A stretch of 64,000 bases of DNA from Symbiodinium natans (taxonomy: Eukaryota > Sar > Dinophyceae > Suessiales > Symbiodiniaceae): positions 1,169,026 to 1,233,025 of the forward strand of contig CAJNDS010002179.1 of assembly GCA_905221605.1 (NCBI GenBank), read 5' to 3'. Below are positions 35,730 through 48,600 of the stretch, one piece after another (the first letter of the stretch is position 1; every line of letters starts with the position of its first letter). Position numbers and translations under genes: made by a program. The notes under the pieces are model-generated. The model was not told the DNA's origin. It did not search any database and was given only the letters and a program-made list of their open reading frames with translations.

Positions 35730-36740
35730 TTCAGGTTTTCGTGGCAGGCAGAGCACCGCTTTTGGATCAGGTGCTCGCTTGTTCGTGAAACTTTTGTTAA
35801 TTTGAAACTGTGGAGGCTCTGGTATCACGCAGCAAGGGCTGCTTTTCAACACTGGCACCTAGACACAGCCGGGTGTCCAATGGCGCACAGACACGACTTG
35901 CCACGCCCCACGATCCCCGAGTCGAATAAAGGAATTGCCTTGCCTGCCTTATATAAATGATGAAAGGTGCAAATTGGAAACATATATAATAGTAAAAAAG
36001 AAAAATATCATGGTATACTAGTAGAAGATTAGACTAGTACAGTAGTGTAGTAGCATAATCGTCTGAGAGTAGAATCGTATAATCGTGTGATAGTATAATA
36101 GGAAAATCGTACAACCGTAGAAGCTTATAATCGTATAGTAGTAGAATGGATAGCAAAAGTATATTCGTGTTTCAGTACATTAGCATGTTAGTACATCAAT
36201 CTCAGTATTAGTCTATTAGTATAGTAGTATAGTAGTATGTGAGTATAGTAGTTTGCAGTATAGTAGTATAGTAGTTATGACGATACAACAGTATTGCAAT
36301 ATAGCCAGAATAGTAGAAAAAAACACACAGCAATCACAATAGTAAGCATACACAGTAATAATACAAAACGACCATTATTCAATACATATATATAGTAGAG
36401 CATCGAAACACGCCCCCCCGCTCCCCCACCAGGCATCTGCGGATCCTGAGGCCTCAGACTCTGAGCCAAAAGCCCTGCCCAAGCCTTTGACCGACGCAAG
36501 TCCGATCAAACCGCAAGCCTCAAGCAAACCCCCCCCCTCGTCCCCAAGGCAAAAAAACGCAAAAACAACGACGCCCCCACCCGCCTCAGCCTACGCGACA
36601 CCCTGAACCCGAAACCCGAAACCCTATAAACCCTAAACCCTAAACCCGTAATCCTGGCCTGCCTTGTGCGAGTGCGAGAGCCGCAAAACCGCAAAGCAAA
36701 GCAAAGCCGCAAAGCCGCGCAGACGCCCAGCGACTTCGAG
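35730..36740. other. AT-rich intergenic stretch after SCOT
   Basis: From about 35940 to 36400 the sequence is rich in TAGTA/AGTATAGT words and has no coding potential. CCCTAAA-like units appear at 36600-36650. The TGATTCAGGTTTTCGTGG region after the SCOT stop is its likely 3' untranslated part. Confidence 0.5.
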
Positions 36741-36783
36741 GAGAAGCCGCTGCCCACGAACCGACTCATGGAACTGTGCCCTG
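36741..36783 (+). CDS. Isolated candidate exon
   Basis: Bounded by TTCGAG|G and a GC donor. The frame reads EKPLPTNRLMELCP. It sits between C-rich telomere-like units upstream (36600-36650) and a TTTAGGG array downstream (36792-36838), the arrangement seen around the proven exons. Gene unknown. Confidence 0.3.
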
Positions 36784-36791
36784 GCCAAGAG

Positions 36792-36838
36792 TTTAGGGTT
36801 TAGGGTTTCGGGTTTAGGGTTTAGGGTTTAGGGTTTAG
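36792..36838 (+). repeat. TTTAGGG array
   Basis: About six units, 9 bases after the candidate exon at 36741-36783. Confidence 0.95.
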
Positions 36839-36841
36839 TGA

Positions 36842-37261
36842 CAAAGAGAGACCCTCGATACCCCTTTAATTTTAAGGTAATAGACCTTAGAATCATATTT
36901 CTACATATATTAAGGTACCCCGGTAAGTTTCTGGGCCGGAGAGGCCCTCGATACCCTTTAAGTTTAAAGTAATAGACCTTTGTTATTTTCAGGAATATAC
37001 CGTAATATCAGATTGCTACATGATTTAAGGTGCCCCTGTAATTGTAACGAAACAGACTTAAACATCATATTAAGGATCCCTATAATAATTTCGAGTACCC
37101 CTGAATTGAAGGAGTCGACCTTAAAATCATATTAAGGACCCCGACGTAATATAAGGTTTTTCAGGGGTAGAGAGGGCTTTTTCATCAAATTTGGGTACAG
37201 AGGGCGCCTTCCCAAATTTGAAGGGTATGTTCCTTATTTAAGGGGCATTGGGCTCGTTGGG
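36842..37261 (+). mobile_element. Inverted-repeat element, family B, copies 2 (compound)
   Basis: The left end CAAAGAGAGACCCTCGATACC recurs internally as GAGAGGCCCTCGATACCC near 36939. The right end AAGGGGCATTGGGCTCGTTGG matches the right end at 22175-22195. Repeated TTAAGG words resemble copy 1. The internal second left end suggests a nested or tandem pair. Confidence 0.5.
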
Positions 37262-37749
37262 GGTTTGAAAGGGGTTTAGGGGCTTCCCCAAGAAGGTTTG
37301 AGGGCTGAGGGTGACTATAGTTCCCTTAGGAATTATGGAAGTATTTGTTTTGTTTTCGTTTAGAAAGAAGCCAAGAGAGTTCTGGTTCTCATATTGGATT
37401 TGGGCCTTGCTGAGAATTAGGATTTGGGAGGGAACTTACGGTTTTGCGGTCGAGGGCTTCTAGGGTGGCTTTACCTATTTGCCTAGGGGTGGGGCAAGTA
37501 TTTGGTTTGAATGTTTGACTGCGCTGTCTTGTATGCGGCTACTGCGCACTCGCATGTCTTCTCGCTTGATTTCGGACGCCGCTGTAGCTTTGTGGCCAGC
37601 ACCGACAGTGCCATGAATCGGCCATTCAAGTCGCTTGAGGTGTTTCAGCGGTCCAGTGCGCCCACGAGCCATTGTTCCAGCAAAAAAGCCTGACCATTGC
37701 AAACGGTTTCCCTGCTTGCCCTGACATCCCCAAGCACGAAACTCTTGAA

Positions 37750-37856
37750 CCCTAAGCCCTAAGCCCTAAAATTTAAACCCTAAACCCTAAACCCTAAACC
37801 CTAAACCCTAAACCCTAAACCCTAAACCCTAAACCCTAAACCCTAAACCCTAAACC
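37750..37856 (-). repeat. CCCTAAA array
   Basis: About 14 units. A small GC-rich island (GATTTCCGAGGCGCGG) follows after CCAG at 37869 and could be a micro-exon. Confidence 0.97.
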
Positions 37857-37974
37857 TTGATGTCCAGGATTTCCGAGGCGCGGCGCCTTCGGCTTTGCTT
37901 GTGGGAGGGTTCAGGTCTTGATTCGGCCTTGATCGTGCAGAGGCGAGTCTGGCAGAAACATGCAAAATGTCTCA

Positions 37975-38330
37975 ATCATATGTATATATATATATCTATA
38001 ATAAGAATACAAAACAATATAGTATAATATAATAAAATACAAAATAATATTATATTATATGATGCTGTATTGCATTGTAGTACATTATATTATGCTAATA
38101 CTACACTATACTATACTATACTATACTATACTATACTATACTATACTATACTATACTATATTTTATTATATATTATATATATATATTATATGATATTATT
38201 TTCGATTATATCATATTATATTATATTGCATTACAATATAGTATCATGCAGTATATTATATTAAATTGTCCTATATTAGATTGTATTATATATAATAATA
38301 TTTAATATATAATAATTATGATTAGCGTGG
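37975..38330. repeat. AT-rich repeat with CTATA units
   Basis: Includes about 12 tandem CTATA units (38100-38162) flanked by long TA/TAT-rich DNA. No coding potential. Confidence 0.9.
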
Positions 38331-38367
38331 ATTCCCCAAGATTTCAGGGCTGTTGGGTCGTGTGCAG

Positions 38368-38433
38368 GCCGGGCGTTTTCCTCGGCGTTGGCTGCGGAAG
38401 AGCAGTGCGTCGGACATGGGCTCGTCCGACAAG
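38368..38433 (+). CDS. Isolated candidate exon
   Basis: Begins after GTGCAG|G and ends at a GC donor. 66 bases in one frame read AGRFPRRWLRKSSASDMGSS and then DK. A TTTAGGG-like patch follows. No family recognised. Confidence 0.3.
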
Positions 38434-39548
38434 GCCTTGTTTAGGGTTCAGGGTTTCAAGGGCTCCCTAAAAAAAGGGTGCGGCGTATGGGCTAAGGGAG
38501 GGGGCAGGTCAACGATCGATGGGGAGAGTTCGAGTCGCCTAAAGCGGCCCTAAACCTTGACCTCAAAGGGTTTAGGGATTAGGGTTTGGAAGGGTTTCTC
38601 CTGGCAGCAACGAGTGTAGTTGCGAAAAGGTTTTGATTTTACCTCAAAGGCTTCACAGAAGCGTCTGCCCGAAGCGCCCCGAAGTTTGCATTTCAGTGCT
38701 GGCGGCAAAGGCCCCGAGTTCGGCGAGAACCCCGCACAGCCCCCAGGGGCAACTGCCCTCTCTGGCGGTTTTCAAGAAAGGTTTTCGGTTTTGGTTCAGG
38801 GTTTAGGGTTTAGGGCTTTGGGAGTTGAAAGTTTAGTGGTCTTTTGCACTGCTCTATCTGCTCAGTCATGGCAGACTAGTTGTTGCTAGTCCGGAAGCTT
38901 AGTCAGCGCGTGTCAGTGCACTAGCTGAACTGCCGCTCGCGGGACCATCAGATGCCACAAAAACGGTGGCTTTTGTGGATGTTGATCGGCGCCCTCACTG
39001 GGTCCTCAGGGTGAGCATGGTGATAGCGTGTTAGTGAGTCATCTGGGGTGTTGGTGGGGCATGTGAGGCATGTGAGGCTGCCCGAACACCCCGAAGAAAA
39101 AAAAGCTCCTTGGCGCCGCTTGTGAGTTCATGCGCGGCCACCGGCGCCCCAAACAACACCGCTGCATATCCCACAACCTGGGAGTCCTCAATGTAGACAA
39201 GGTCCCAGCTTGCATCGTCCATGCTACGGCTTCCCCATACGAGGCGGACGCCGCAGCTGCCGCCGGTGTCAGGATCAGCCGCCTGGCTAAGGGTTTGGGA
39301 GGTTGGGTCCTTCCAGGAGCTTCAAGCTACCTGGACAGACATGAGTTGCGTGAACGCTTCCAGGGATTTTTTATAGCGCTTGCGCAGTCCAACTTGCGTC
39401 GAAATTACCAAAAGCACGTACGAAAAAGGCCCGTTTGCAAGCTCTCTATATTTCTTACGCTTACCATACTCTGTTTCTGGAAGTACTACGGTAATCGAGT
39501 GAGGGCTCCTTTGAAGACTCATCGTCAATCTGAGATCCCAACCCTGTC

Positions 39549-39598
39549 CCTAAACCCTAAACCCTAAACCCTAAACCCTAAACCCTAAACCCTTAAAC
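39549..39598 (-). repeat. CCCTAAA array
   Basis: About seven units. An ambiguous coding-like island lies upstream at about 39195-39290, readable on either strand. Confidence 0.95.
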
Positions 39599-39871
39599 CC
39601 TGTGGAAAGAAAGCGAACCACAGCTCGAGGCCTCTGCACGCGGGAAGCAGCGTGACCTGCCCGCATTCCAGGGAGGGGTTGTTTTCTGGCTCAGGGTCTT
39701 TCTAGCTTTTTTTGTGCCTGAGCTGAAGCTCCCTTGGAAGAGGGGAAGGGGGGGAAACGCGAGGGGGGGGGGGGGGGGGGTGCAAAACACTCGACATGGA
39801 ACACCGCCCCCCCCCCCCCCTCCCCCCCCCTCGTGCGCTGCTGTGTGGATTCCGAACCAGCCCGAAAACCT

Positions 39872-39934
39872 CAAACCCTAAACCCTAAACCCTAAACCCT
39901 AAACCCTCTAGGACCTTAAACCCTAAACCCTAGA
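39872..39934 (-). repeat. CCCTAAA array with a break
   Basis: Two blocks of CCCTAAA ending about 33 bases before the candidate exon at 39968. Confidence 0.93.
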
Positions 39935-39967
39935 GCAACCCCTAGAGCTCTTGCGCGATGCGGCGAG

Positions 39968-40036
39968 GCCCAGTGGACCTGCTGGACAAGCTGGGCGGCT
40001 TGCCTGCTCGGCCTGTCAGCATCGCCGAGCCGCTGG
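39968..40036 (+). CDS. Isolated candidate exon
   Basis: Begins after GGCGAG|G and ends at a GC donor. The frame reads VDLLDKLGGLPARPVSIAEP. The preceding CCCTAAA array fits the exon-framing pattern. Gene unknown. Confidence 0.3.
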
Positions 40037-40065
40037 GCGCAGGGCTTTTTTTTAGGTTGTTGCGT

Positions 40066-40260
40066 GTAATAATAATAATACTAGAAATAATAATAATAAT
40101 AATATTAATAATATTAATAATAATTATTATCATTATTATTACAATTAGTATTCGTATTATGATGATGATGATTATTATTATGGTTATTACTGTATTATGA
40201 TTATTGTTATGATTATTGCTATTATTGTCATTCGCATTATTTCTTTTTTGATTTTGTTTT
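40066..40260. repeat. ATT/AAT trinucleotide-rich repeat
   Basis: Mixed AAT, ATT and ATG triplets followed by T and G runs. Open frames here are artefacts. Confidence 0.9.
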
Positions 40261-41461
40261 TTTTTTTGGGGGGGGGGGACCTGGTTGCTAGGTATGGGCC
40301 CATGGGGGATATATTGTTTTATATGATTCCCTTAGTGGCTTAGGAGGATTAAGGTTTAGGAACATGTGTCCGAGGGTTTTGAAGGGCCATAAACCATCCT
40401 CGGTGGTCGTTGAGGCTTTGCGGGGCCTTTGGATCATCTCACCCCGGGGTTCTTGTTGGTGGGGCTGGGGAAGGGCTTCTTCAAGGCCTTGGTTGGAGAT
40501 CGTGGAGATGTAGCGTTGACCCTAATCCCAAAGCCCCAAACCCGGTAGACAGATTCGTAGTGTCAGATAGCATGGGAATGGTCAATGAGCTGTCTTCGAA
40601 GCACGAGATTCCACCTCGACATGATTTGTAGCTCTGCACTTCCGGTTTATCGTGCTTGAAAGTGTGTAAACCTTCCGGCTTACTTTGTTTGGAGCTGCAA
40701 TTGAGTGGGAGTCTCGCAGATTGTCATAGTGAGAACCTTTCGACCGAATCCTCGCCTGCCTTGTGCGAGAGTGAGAGCCGAACCCCTGACCCAAGTGCTT
40801 AGAAAAACCACGAGCTGGTAATCAAAGACATGTCTTTCTTGTCGTACCACTTCCCCCTTTTGTGTTTTGCGAAGTCTACTACTGCTAAAAAGTAGGTAGC
40901 AGCTCCCAGACAGCAAACGCCGTGTCGTGCAAAAAAGTCACAGATCAGTTAACTGCAGACACAGGTAAAGGGGCTGGTTTCAAACCAAAACATGTGGATG
41001 TGTATGTGTGGCGCGAACTGATCAGACCGGTTGACTGAATCATGAGTGTGTGCCAGCTGTTGTGCGTGGTGCTCTGTCTGCGGGGTATGGGGTTTTAGCC
41101 TCGCGTGGGTTACGCCGGGGCATGCAAGAAGGCAACAGCTATGCGGGTGCCAAAAAAACCCAACCCTACGCAGATTGCCGGCCTTGTGCGAGAGTGAGCG
41201 ACTAAACCCACGTTGGGCTTGTCTTTGGCATGGATCGCACGCGGCCTCCAGATCATGCAGCAGAAGCCCTAAACCCCACCCACACTGAAGTCACTGAAGT
41301 GCAGCCCAGGTACTTTCCCGCGAGCAAGCGCGTGGTCGACCGGGGCCTGTGATGGAAGGACGCCCTCAGAAGACAGAAGTAGGCCGATGAAGGGTAGAGA
41401 GGCTATCAGAGGCTGCTAGTTGTCCAAGACCCAAAACCCGGAAACATCAGTCCCACATCAC

Positions 41462-41542
41462 ACGGTCCATGCGCACGGCCACTGCGTGTTGAATGAGCTC
41501 ACTCTTGAACTCCACCGCCATGCTGTAGTTGTTCAACAACAC
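41462..41542 (-). CDS. Minus-strand candidate exon
   Basis: Read on the minus strand, the exon starts after GGGGCAG|G and ends at a GT donor. 81 bases (27 codons, phase 0) read VLLNNYSMAVEFKSELIQHA and then VAVRMDR. The composition is protein-like, with no stop. It is the only convincing antisense exon in the window, which suggests a gene on the opposite strand between about 39 and 44 kb. Coding-like minus frames at 39100-39222 (VVGYAAVLFGAPVAAHE) and 43456-43680 (EEVYEVQTEAYKPLTTSSAK) might belong to it. Confidence 0.4.
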
Positions 41543-42034
41543 CTGCCCCACCCCCCCCCCCCATAAATGACTCCTAGCCCGCGGCCCATCCCTCGAAGGA
41601 CTCCCCCCATGTCGGCAAGGAGGCTTGCGGGGCAGGAATGGTCAAGCTACTGCTGGCCCTATCTAGGTCTCGTGGAGTCGTCGTTCTGTATGCAGCTGTT
41701 GGGGTAGCCCTAAACCCTGGACCCTAAATCCTAAACTCCAACGTAGAAGCTTGTTGTGGTTTGTTGGCCACGACTCGCTGCTGCGACAGCTTGTCTCACC
41801 AACGTTGGCGGGCACGCGGTCCTGCTTCCCGGGCTTCCTGGGGGCTTTATTGGGTCCTTGTTGTAAATCATTTGTTCATGTTTATGAAGGCTTAAGCCAT
41901 CTTAAGCCCAATCAAGAATGAAAGAATGATCATTTCTAACAATGCCCCAACAATGGTGCAGTTTAGGGTTTAGGGCTTAGAGTGTTCATGAAGTATTTGC
42001 TGAAGTATTGGAGGGCTCATCGAGGCTTTGATGC

Positions 42035-42168
42035 AGGTGGCGCCAGCAAAATGCTGGGCGCGACTGCAGCTGTTACAGAGTTGTGATTCGCAAGAAAGCA
42101 GCGCTGGCAGTAGGATGCACGTGCTGTCCCAAGGTGTTCGCCCAGCAGTGAAGAACATGAGCAACTGA
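42035..42168 (+). CDS. Possible terminal exon
   Basis: After TTGATGCAG|G a frame reads VAPAKCWARLQLLQSCDSQE and ends RPAVKNMSN and stop TGA. It is open on the minus strand too, so the strand is uncertain. No partner exon found. Confidence 0.2.
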
Positions 42169-42486
42169 CCCCAAAGACTGCCGCATCTCTGGGCCTTGTT
42201 CGAATATGCTGCACATCTGCGGAGCCCTGCTTGTCAGGGGACGAAGGCTCGTCGCCCTAAGGTTGTACCCTCAAGGGTTGTACCCTTAAGGGTTCCCCTA
42301 ATGCGCTCTTAAACAGGGTCCCCAAACCCAAGGGGCACAACCTTAAGGGTCCAGCGTACAACCCCCAGAGTTTGGGGCGCGCTGTAGGATGCAGCCGTCA
42401 CCTCCCTGAAACCCAAACCCCGGCCTCCGCCGCGGCTCAAGCGCCGGGTGTGGCCTGGTGTGCGCGAGGCCGTCACAAGGACCGGT

Positions 42487-42592
42487 GGGTCAGGGTGTAG
42501 GGTTTAGGGTTCAGGGTTTAGGGTTCAGGGTTTAGGGCTTTGGGCTTAGGGTTTAGGGTTTAAGGTTCAAGGTTTAGGGTTTAGGGCTTCAT
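42487..42592 (+). repeat. Degenerate TTTAGGG array
   Basis: TTTAGGG and TTCAGGG units, following a GC-rich island at about 42430-42480 that may be an exon. Confidence 0.9.
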
Positions 42593-42666
42593 GAGTCCGG
42601 ATGCAAAGAAGGGCTTCGGGTTTAGGGTTTAGAGTTTCAGGTTCAGGGTTGCTTCGGGGACCCCAG

Positions 42667-45600
42667 GTTTGAACGAGAGAGGCTCCGAGTTCAACTCTTT
42701 CCCTAAGCCTTCCGACAAGCACGCTTTGAAACAGAGTTTAGGGTTTAGGGTTTAGGGTTTAGGGTTTAGGGTTTAGGGTTTAGGGTTTAGGGTTTACCTT
42801 ACTGCAGTTGGTGAGCGCACATAGGGTTCCTTCATAAACATGTGTGAGTGTCGAGGTTGGGTGTCCTTTTTGTGGATGCTTGTAATGTCAACTTCTACTT
42901 AGCCCTACTTCGGCTGTGGCCAACGAGGAACTTCCAACTTGATCCCAAGTCTCAGTAAGAGGCGCTCCCAAAGGTAAACGGCCCTAGCCGAAACACTAAA
43001 GTAGGAGGAGAGGCGCAGTGCCCGAAACTAAGGCATGGCTTGAAGACCTCAGACTCCGGTCGAGAACAGTTTGGGTCTTGCGTAGGGCATAGTTTTGTTG
43101 AGCGTTGTCTCTCTGGGTTCTTTTGCCACTTGCCTGGCTGACACTCACGCTGCATTGCATGGCACTTGCCGGCAAGCGGCAACAGGTTCAGGAGAACATA
43201 CCTCTAAAAAGTGCAGCAGAAAACCTCAGTTGAGCTTGCGTCGCCCAGTCAGAACGTTTTCAGGTAGCTAACGGGTACGTTTAACTGTAGCACAAAGGTC
43301 AGGCTTGATGAATGCTGAACGCTGAAGTCTTACTAAGTAAAAGACTTATCTATTTAACAGGTAATCACTGACACTTTTGAACTACTAGCAAGCGCCAACC
43401 GCCTTCTTAAGGCCACAGATGACAGCCAGTGCGTAGGCTTTTTGGGCTTCTTTGTTCAGTGATGTACTGATAGATGCGGCGTTTGCCGAGGATGGCTGTG
43501 CCGACGCCCAAATACGGCGGAGGCACACAGCTGCAAGTGCCCACCATCCTTTGCTGAGCTTGTGGTCAAGGGCTTATAGGCTTCAGTCTGAACTTCGTAG
43601 ACTTCTTCGTTGCCTGCAGCTTCCATTGAGGGACCCGAAGCCATCGGAACCATCGAGGCTTCTTCGTTCCAGGGTGGGGTTGCGGTTCCGAACAACTGCA
43701 ACCAACTCGAGGCTTTGGCAAGGGCGGGGGCGCCCGACCAGGGCAGGCAGCGCAGGCAGGTTCCGTGCATGTGCGGAGCGAACTTAACCTCCAGATGTAT
43801 GCAGTGTGTGGCAAAGGCTAGGCCAGGCGACTGGCAAACGACAACCCAAAAACCCTAAAGTTCAAAGCAGTAGAGGCTCAAACAACCTAAAGACCCTTAA
43901 AAGCCTAAACGCTGCCTCAAGGATGCTTGTCGACTCAACGCACAAATCGAGAAGTGTGCCGAAACAAATCCTAAACCCTAAACCCTAAATCCTGGTAGGC
44001 GACCCCTCTCAATGGGGGTCGGGATCCTATTGCACGAGGCATCCAGAAGAGTCCTTTGATCAACCCGAAGTCCCAAAGCCCCAAAGCTTTGTAGAAAAAG
44101 GGTTTAGGGTTTAGGGTTTAGGGCTTAGTGTTTAGGGTTTAGGGTTTAGGGTTTAGGGCAACCCGGCCCCAAATGCTATGACAGGACCGCGGTAAAGGTG
44201 GCGGCAGGGGTGGAGGCCGTGGGAAGGCAGGGCAGAGCTTGAACGACCTCCAAACTCGAACGCCTGTCACCCTCCGCCCCAAATTTTGAACGCCCAGGCC
44301 AGCTCTATGAGCCACTGCAGAATCCATTGCCCTAAAGTGGTTGGGTTTAGGGCTTAGTTAGGGACCTCTGAACCCTCCGTGAGCTTCTACAGCTCTAAGA
44401 GTGTACGAAGCTAGGTCCCGGCAGCAATGAGCCCGGTTGCAAAAAAGGGGTTTAGGGATGCAGAAGGGGTCAGGGTTTGTTTAGGGCATTCAAAACGGGT
44501 TTGTTTAGGGGCCCCCCCACCTCGAAGTCCTCAGGGGTGGAACAACAACGCCCCGAGACCCACGGGCAAGTCGCGCGGGAGCCCCTGTGGTTAGGGTTTA
44601 GGGTTTAGGGTTTAGGGGAAAGGGTTTAGGGTTTAGGGCTTGGATCCCGGGATCACGCCGAGCCATCTGAGCCATGTTCCGTTGTGGGGCCTTTCGGGGT
44701 TTCAGGTGCAGGGCCTGTTGCAGTGCGTTCTAAGAGCACGACCGAAGTCCGAAGCTCGCCAAATGACCGCCTCCATGCATGGCACCTGCTCTACATCCCA
44801 TGCACCCAAAGAAGTGGAATCTCCACCTCGAGATTGGGAGTTTGAGGAGTCAAAAGCGGTGGCTGCCGGCCGTTATTGAGCCGGGGAGACAATTGGGTTC
44901 AGGGTTCAGTGCCCAGGGGCCTTGGGGACCATTCCAATGGTCAGGGCGCATTCTTGGAACCACGAATGCACGAGGTGTGCAAGCCCCATGGCATCCAGTC
45001 TGCGAAGCCACCTCAAGAACCCTAGTCTCACTCACATACTAAATCTGAGAGCTGCGGGTGTAATCCAAGTTGAAGCCTAGCGCTTCTGAAGGTAGCACCC
45101 CTGGAAGCAGAAGCCTGACACCCGAAATGCCTGGAAGCTTCACCAGACTTCAGCTGCCCCCGAGATTGGTTCGTCAACGAGGGCGAGGAGGAGGAGGCGG
45201 AGGAGTGGGAGGAGCCGAGCAGCTGGAACGGCCTGGAGCTGAGACATGGGGGCGGGGGGTGGGGGGGAATACGGGTTTACAAGGGCAAAAGGTGGGAAGA
45301 CCCCAAAGTCTACACCCTGAATCCTAAACGTAGTGAAGGGGGGGGGGGGGGGGGGTGTTTATTTCGGAACTCGGATCTGCAACATGAGGCGGTGAGGGCG
45401 TGCTCGGTGCTTGTTTGTTTGAGTGCCCTGCGAAAGAATGAAACGAGATAGAGAGACAGAGAGACAGAGAGAGAGACGGAGAGAGAGAAAGACAGCCCCG
45501 TAGAAGAAGAATTCAGAAGAAGAAGAAGAAGCAGAAGAAGAAAGAAGAAGAAGATGTAGAAGAGGGAGAGAGGGAGGGAGGGAGTTCACGGGTCGAACAG

Positions 45601-48600
45601 TAAGCAGTGCATGGCTGTCCATCTTCCGCATTCACATGCCTCCATTCTTCGTCATCTGTAGCTTCGTGTGGGTTTACATCTGCAGGCACCCATAGTTGCA
45701 GCGCCGTCCCTGGAAACATGCCCATAGAGTCAGCAAGCTTGAGGTCGGGTAGAGTTGTAGAGGCGGCAAAAGCACCCTTGAAACCCAGCCCACTCCTGGC
45801 TGAGCTCTCCGCCGCCCTAAACCCTACCAATTAGGAAGCTAGGGGACTTTTCGGAGTCGGGAAGTCATGATGTGGTACTCCAAACAGGATGGAGCCGAAG
45901 CCTGGAACACATGTGTTTGGACAGATGAGACTTTGGTTTTGCCAGGTGGATGGAAAGCCAGCACCAGCACCTTGCTGCGTTGCTTGGGGGGGGGCATTGG
46001 GGCACTCGTATCACGGAACCTAGGATCTAGTAGAGTTTCGGAGTAGTGCCTTTTCAGTGCTTGATGGATTTAGGGCAAGGTTGCAAATAGGGCAAGTGTG
46101 AATAGAGGGTCTCGAAAGATATTTTTGACGGAATTCCCCCAAAGCGATGATCCTTTGCACCTCAGTGTGCAAAAGCCAAGCATATCTGGCCCTTTCTCAC
46201 GAACTTCTTTGCGTCGTGGGGAACCGGTCCGCCGAAGGCATCCCCTAGCGCACGAAGTCGGAACTGGCCCCGATTTCGACAACCTAAATCCCACAAATTC
46301 TGTCCGAAACCCTAAGCCCTGAATCCCCGAATCCCTTCATCCCTTGAGTCACTTCACCATAAAACCCTCAACCCCTTAGGCCCCTAAACCCCCTCACTGG
46401 CGCCAGGTAGCTCCAGCAAGGGCTACTGGAAGTGGCAGGCCGCCGAGGAATGGGATGAAGGCCCTGAGTAACTTTGTGAGCATTGGGGTTTAGGGTTGAG
46501 GGTTAAAGTTAGGGTTTAGGGTTTAGGGTTGAGGGTTGAGGGTTAAAGGTTTGGGTTTAAGGGTTTGGGATTTGTGGTTCATCCTTCAAGGCCTCCCCGA
46601 AGTCAGACTCAACCTGCTCTGTTGCAACATGAGAGCGAGTGCGAGAAATAGAGAGAGAGAGAGAGAGAGAGAGAGAGGGCGAGTTCGGACAGTTCGGGGG
46701 ATCCCACTTCTCAGCCCGAAGCGACGACAGACGACGAAGCTGAGCGGAGAGCTGGGAATCGACCGGGGGCAGCGGAGTACTGAGCTTGCAGGAATGCTTA
46801 TAGAGGAAGGGGGCTAATACAAAATCACAATAGTGATGATGCAAGAAAGAATGTAATCGTGAAATAAGAGACTAATACAAGAACATCGTAGCAGTTGTTT
46901 TCTAAAAAACAATGGTAAATACCATCATAATATAGCTATAGATAATATAACCCTGTAGCTGTACCAACATCAAAGTTTCATAATATATTTATTAGTATAA
47001 AACCATAAAAAATCGAATTGCATAATAGTATAACAATATAACAAAATAATAGTACCCCATCTTGACCCCCAGGAAGATGAAGGGGGCGGGGCTGGGGACT
47101 TCGGGCAAGGTTGCTGCGAGGTTTGGGAGTTTTTCCGGGGGATGAGTTGCAACTCAAGTGTCGAGGGCGCAAACAACACAAGGAGCCTTCTCCCCAAGCC
47201 CTCTGACGAGAAGGAGAAGAAGAAGGGGAGAGAGGGAGCGAGATGCACAGAAAGCCTCCATGCACCCTCCGAAGTGTGCCTCGGCCTAAACCCTAAACCC
47301 TAAACCCTAAACCCTAAACCCTAAACCCTAAACCCTAAACCCTAAACCCTAAACCCTAAACCCTAAACCCTAAACCCTAAACATTACGCAAAGAAATGCT
47401 GAGCCGGCACCAATTGCAGCGTTTCTTTGCCCCGCAAGAGGGTGTGCTCCACCGCAATGGTTTCCCTATGCCAACGTGGGAAATGCAAGTAGGTCAGCAT
47501 GTCACGCAAGGAAGGAAGGAAGGAACAAAAAGAGATCTGTTGAAAGGTCTGACCGGTCCTACAGCCAGATGCAAACAAGAGGCTTTGTGGGTTAATTCGG
47601 GTGTCTGGGTTCTGGTTTTTTGGGGGCGGGCAATTCGAAGCGCAGGTGGCGAATGGCAAGACGAGGAGGAGGCGTGGGACGAGAACGAGTGGGAGGAGGA
47701 GACTTGGCCCTCTGTTGAGCAGTTTTCTATTTCATGTTCTTCTAAGCTTCTCGACCTTGACCCTCAAACCCAGATCGCTAAACTGCCCCTAGTTACATGT
47801 GCAAACCTGGAGAGCTGAGTGGCCCAGGAGTGGGACGAATGGGAGGAGGACCGTGTCCTAGACCCTTCCGTCCTCTCGCGGGTAGATTGGAGCAAGGGAC
47901 AACGGAAACTCCTAAAATTCCCGGAAAAGGACCCTAGACACCCTCGAAAGCTTGAGCTGCTTGAGCACTTGGCCCCACCCAAACTAGAGGTCCAAAGAGC
48001 AGTTGACTGACTTATCCGAAGGCGAAACCTGAAGCATCGAACAAGCTCCTCCCTAAGTGAGGACCACGGCCAAGGCAGGGGCACAGTTCAAGGGGGAATG
48101 TGCCGATGCCCTCCGGTGTCTGAACGTGCTTGCCGCTTCGTGCCGCGGCCCATCCTGCTTAAAGGTTTCAGGGTTGGGGCTCTCGATTTAGCATGTGAGG
48201 CTTCATGGAGGCTTGAAGCCTAAACCCTACACCCTAAACCCTAAACCCTAAACCCTAAACCCATAAACCCTCTACCCTCTGCCCTCTAAGCCCTCAAGGC
48301 TTGCAAGGTTTTGCTTGAACCTCCGCGTTGCTCCGTTGGGGCGGCGTCTTTAGGGGTTTTTGAGGACTGAAGCACCAAGATGTAGGGGGCCTCAATGGTT
48401 TGAGTAGGGTTTTGGGGGTTTGGGCCTGATTGTCCCTGGGCAACTGCGCAGTCCTTGTTGGCAAAAAAGGGTTTTGGGTTTTGGGATAGTTTTGGGTTCA
48501 GGGTTTAGGGAGATGATGTAGGGGCCTTTAGGATTCGAGTAGGGCTTCGGGGTATATTTATTGATCTCTATAGGGACTGTGAGGGGATACTATGAGTACT

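Noticed and set aside
39130-39300. Exon in the 39.1-39.3 kb island
   Set aside because: Open and protein-like on both strands (+ VHATASPYEADAAAAAGVR, minus VVGYAAVLFGAPVAAHE); I could not decide, so it is not called as a feature.
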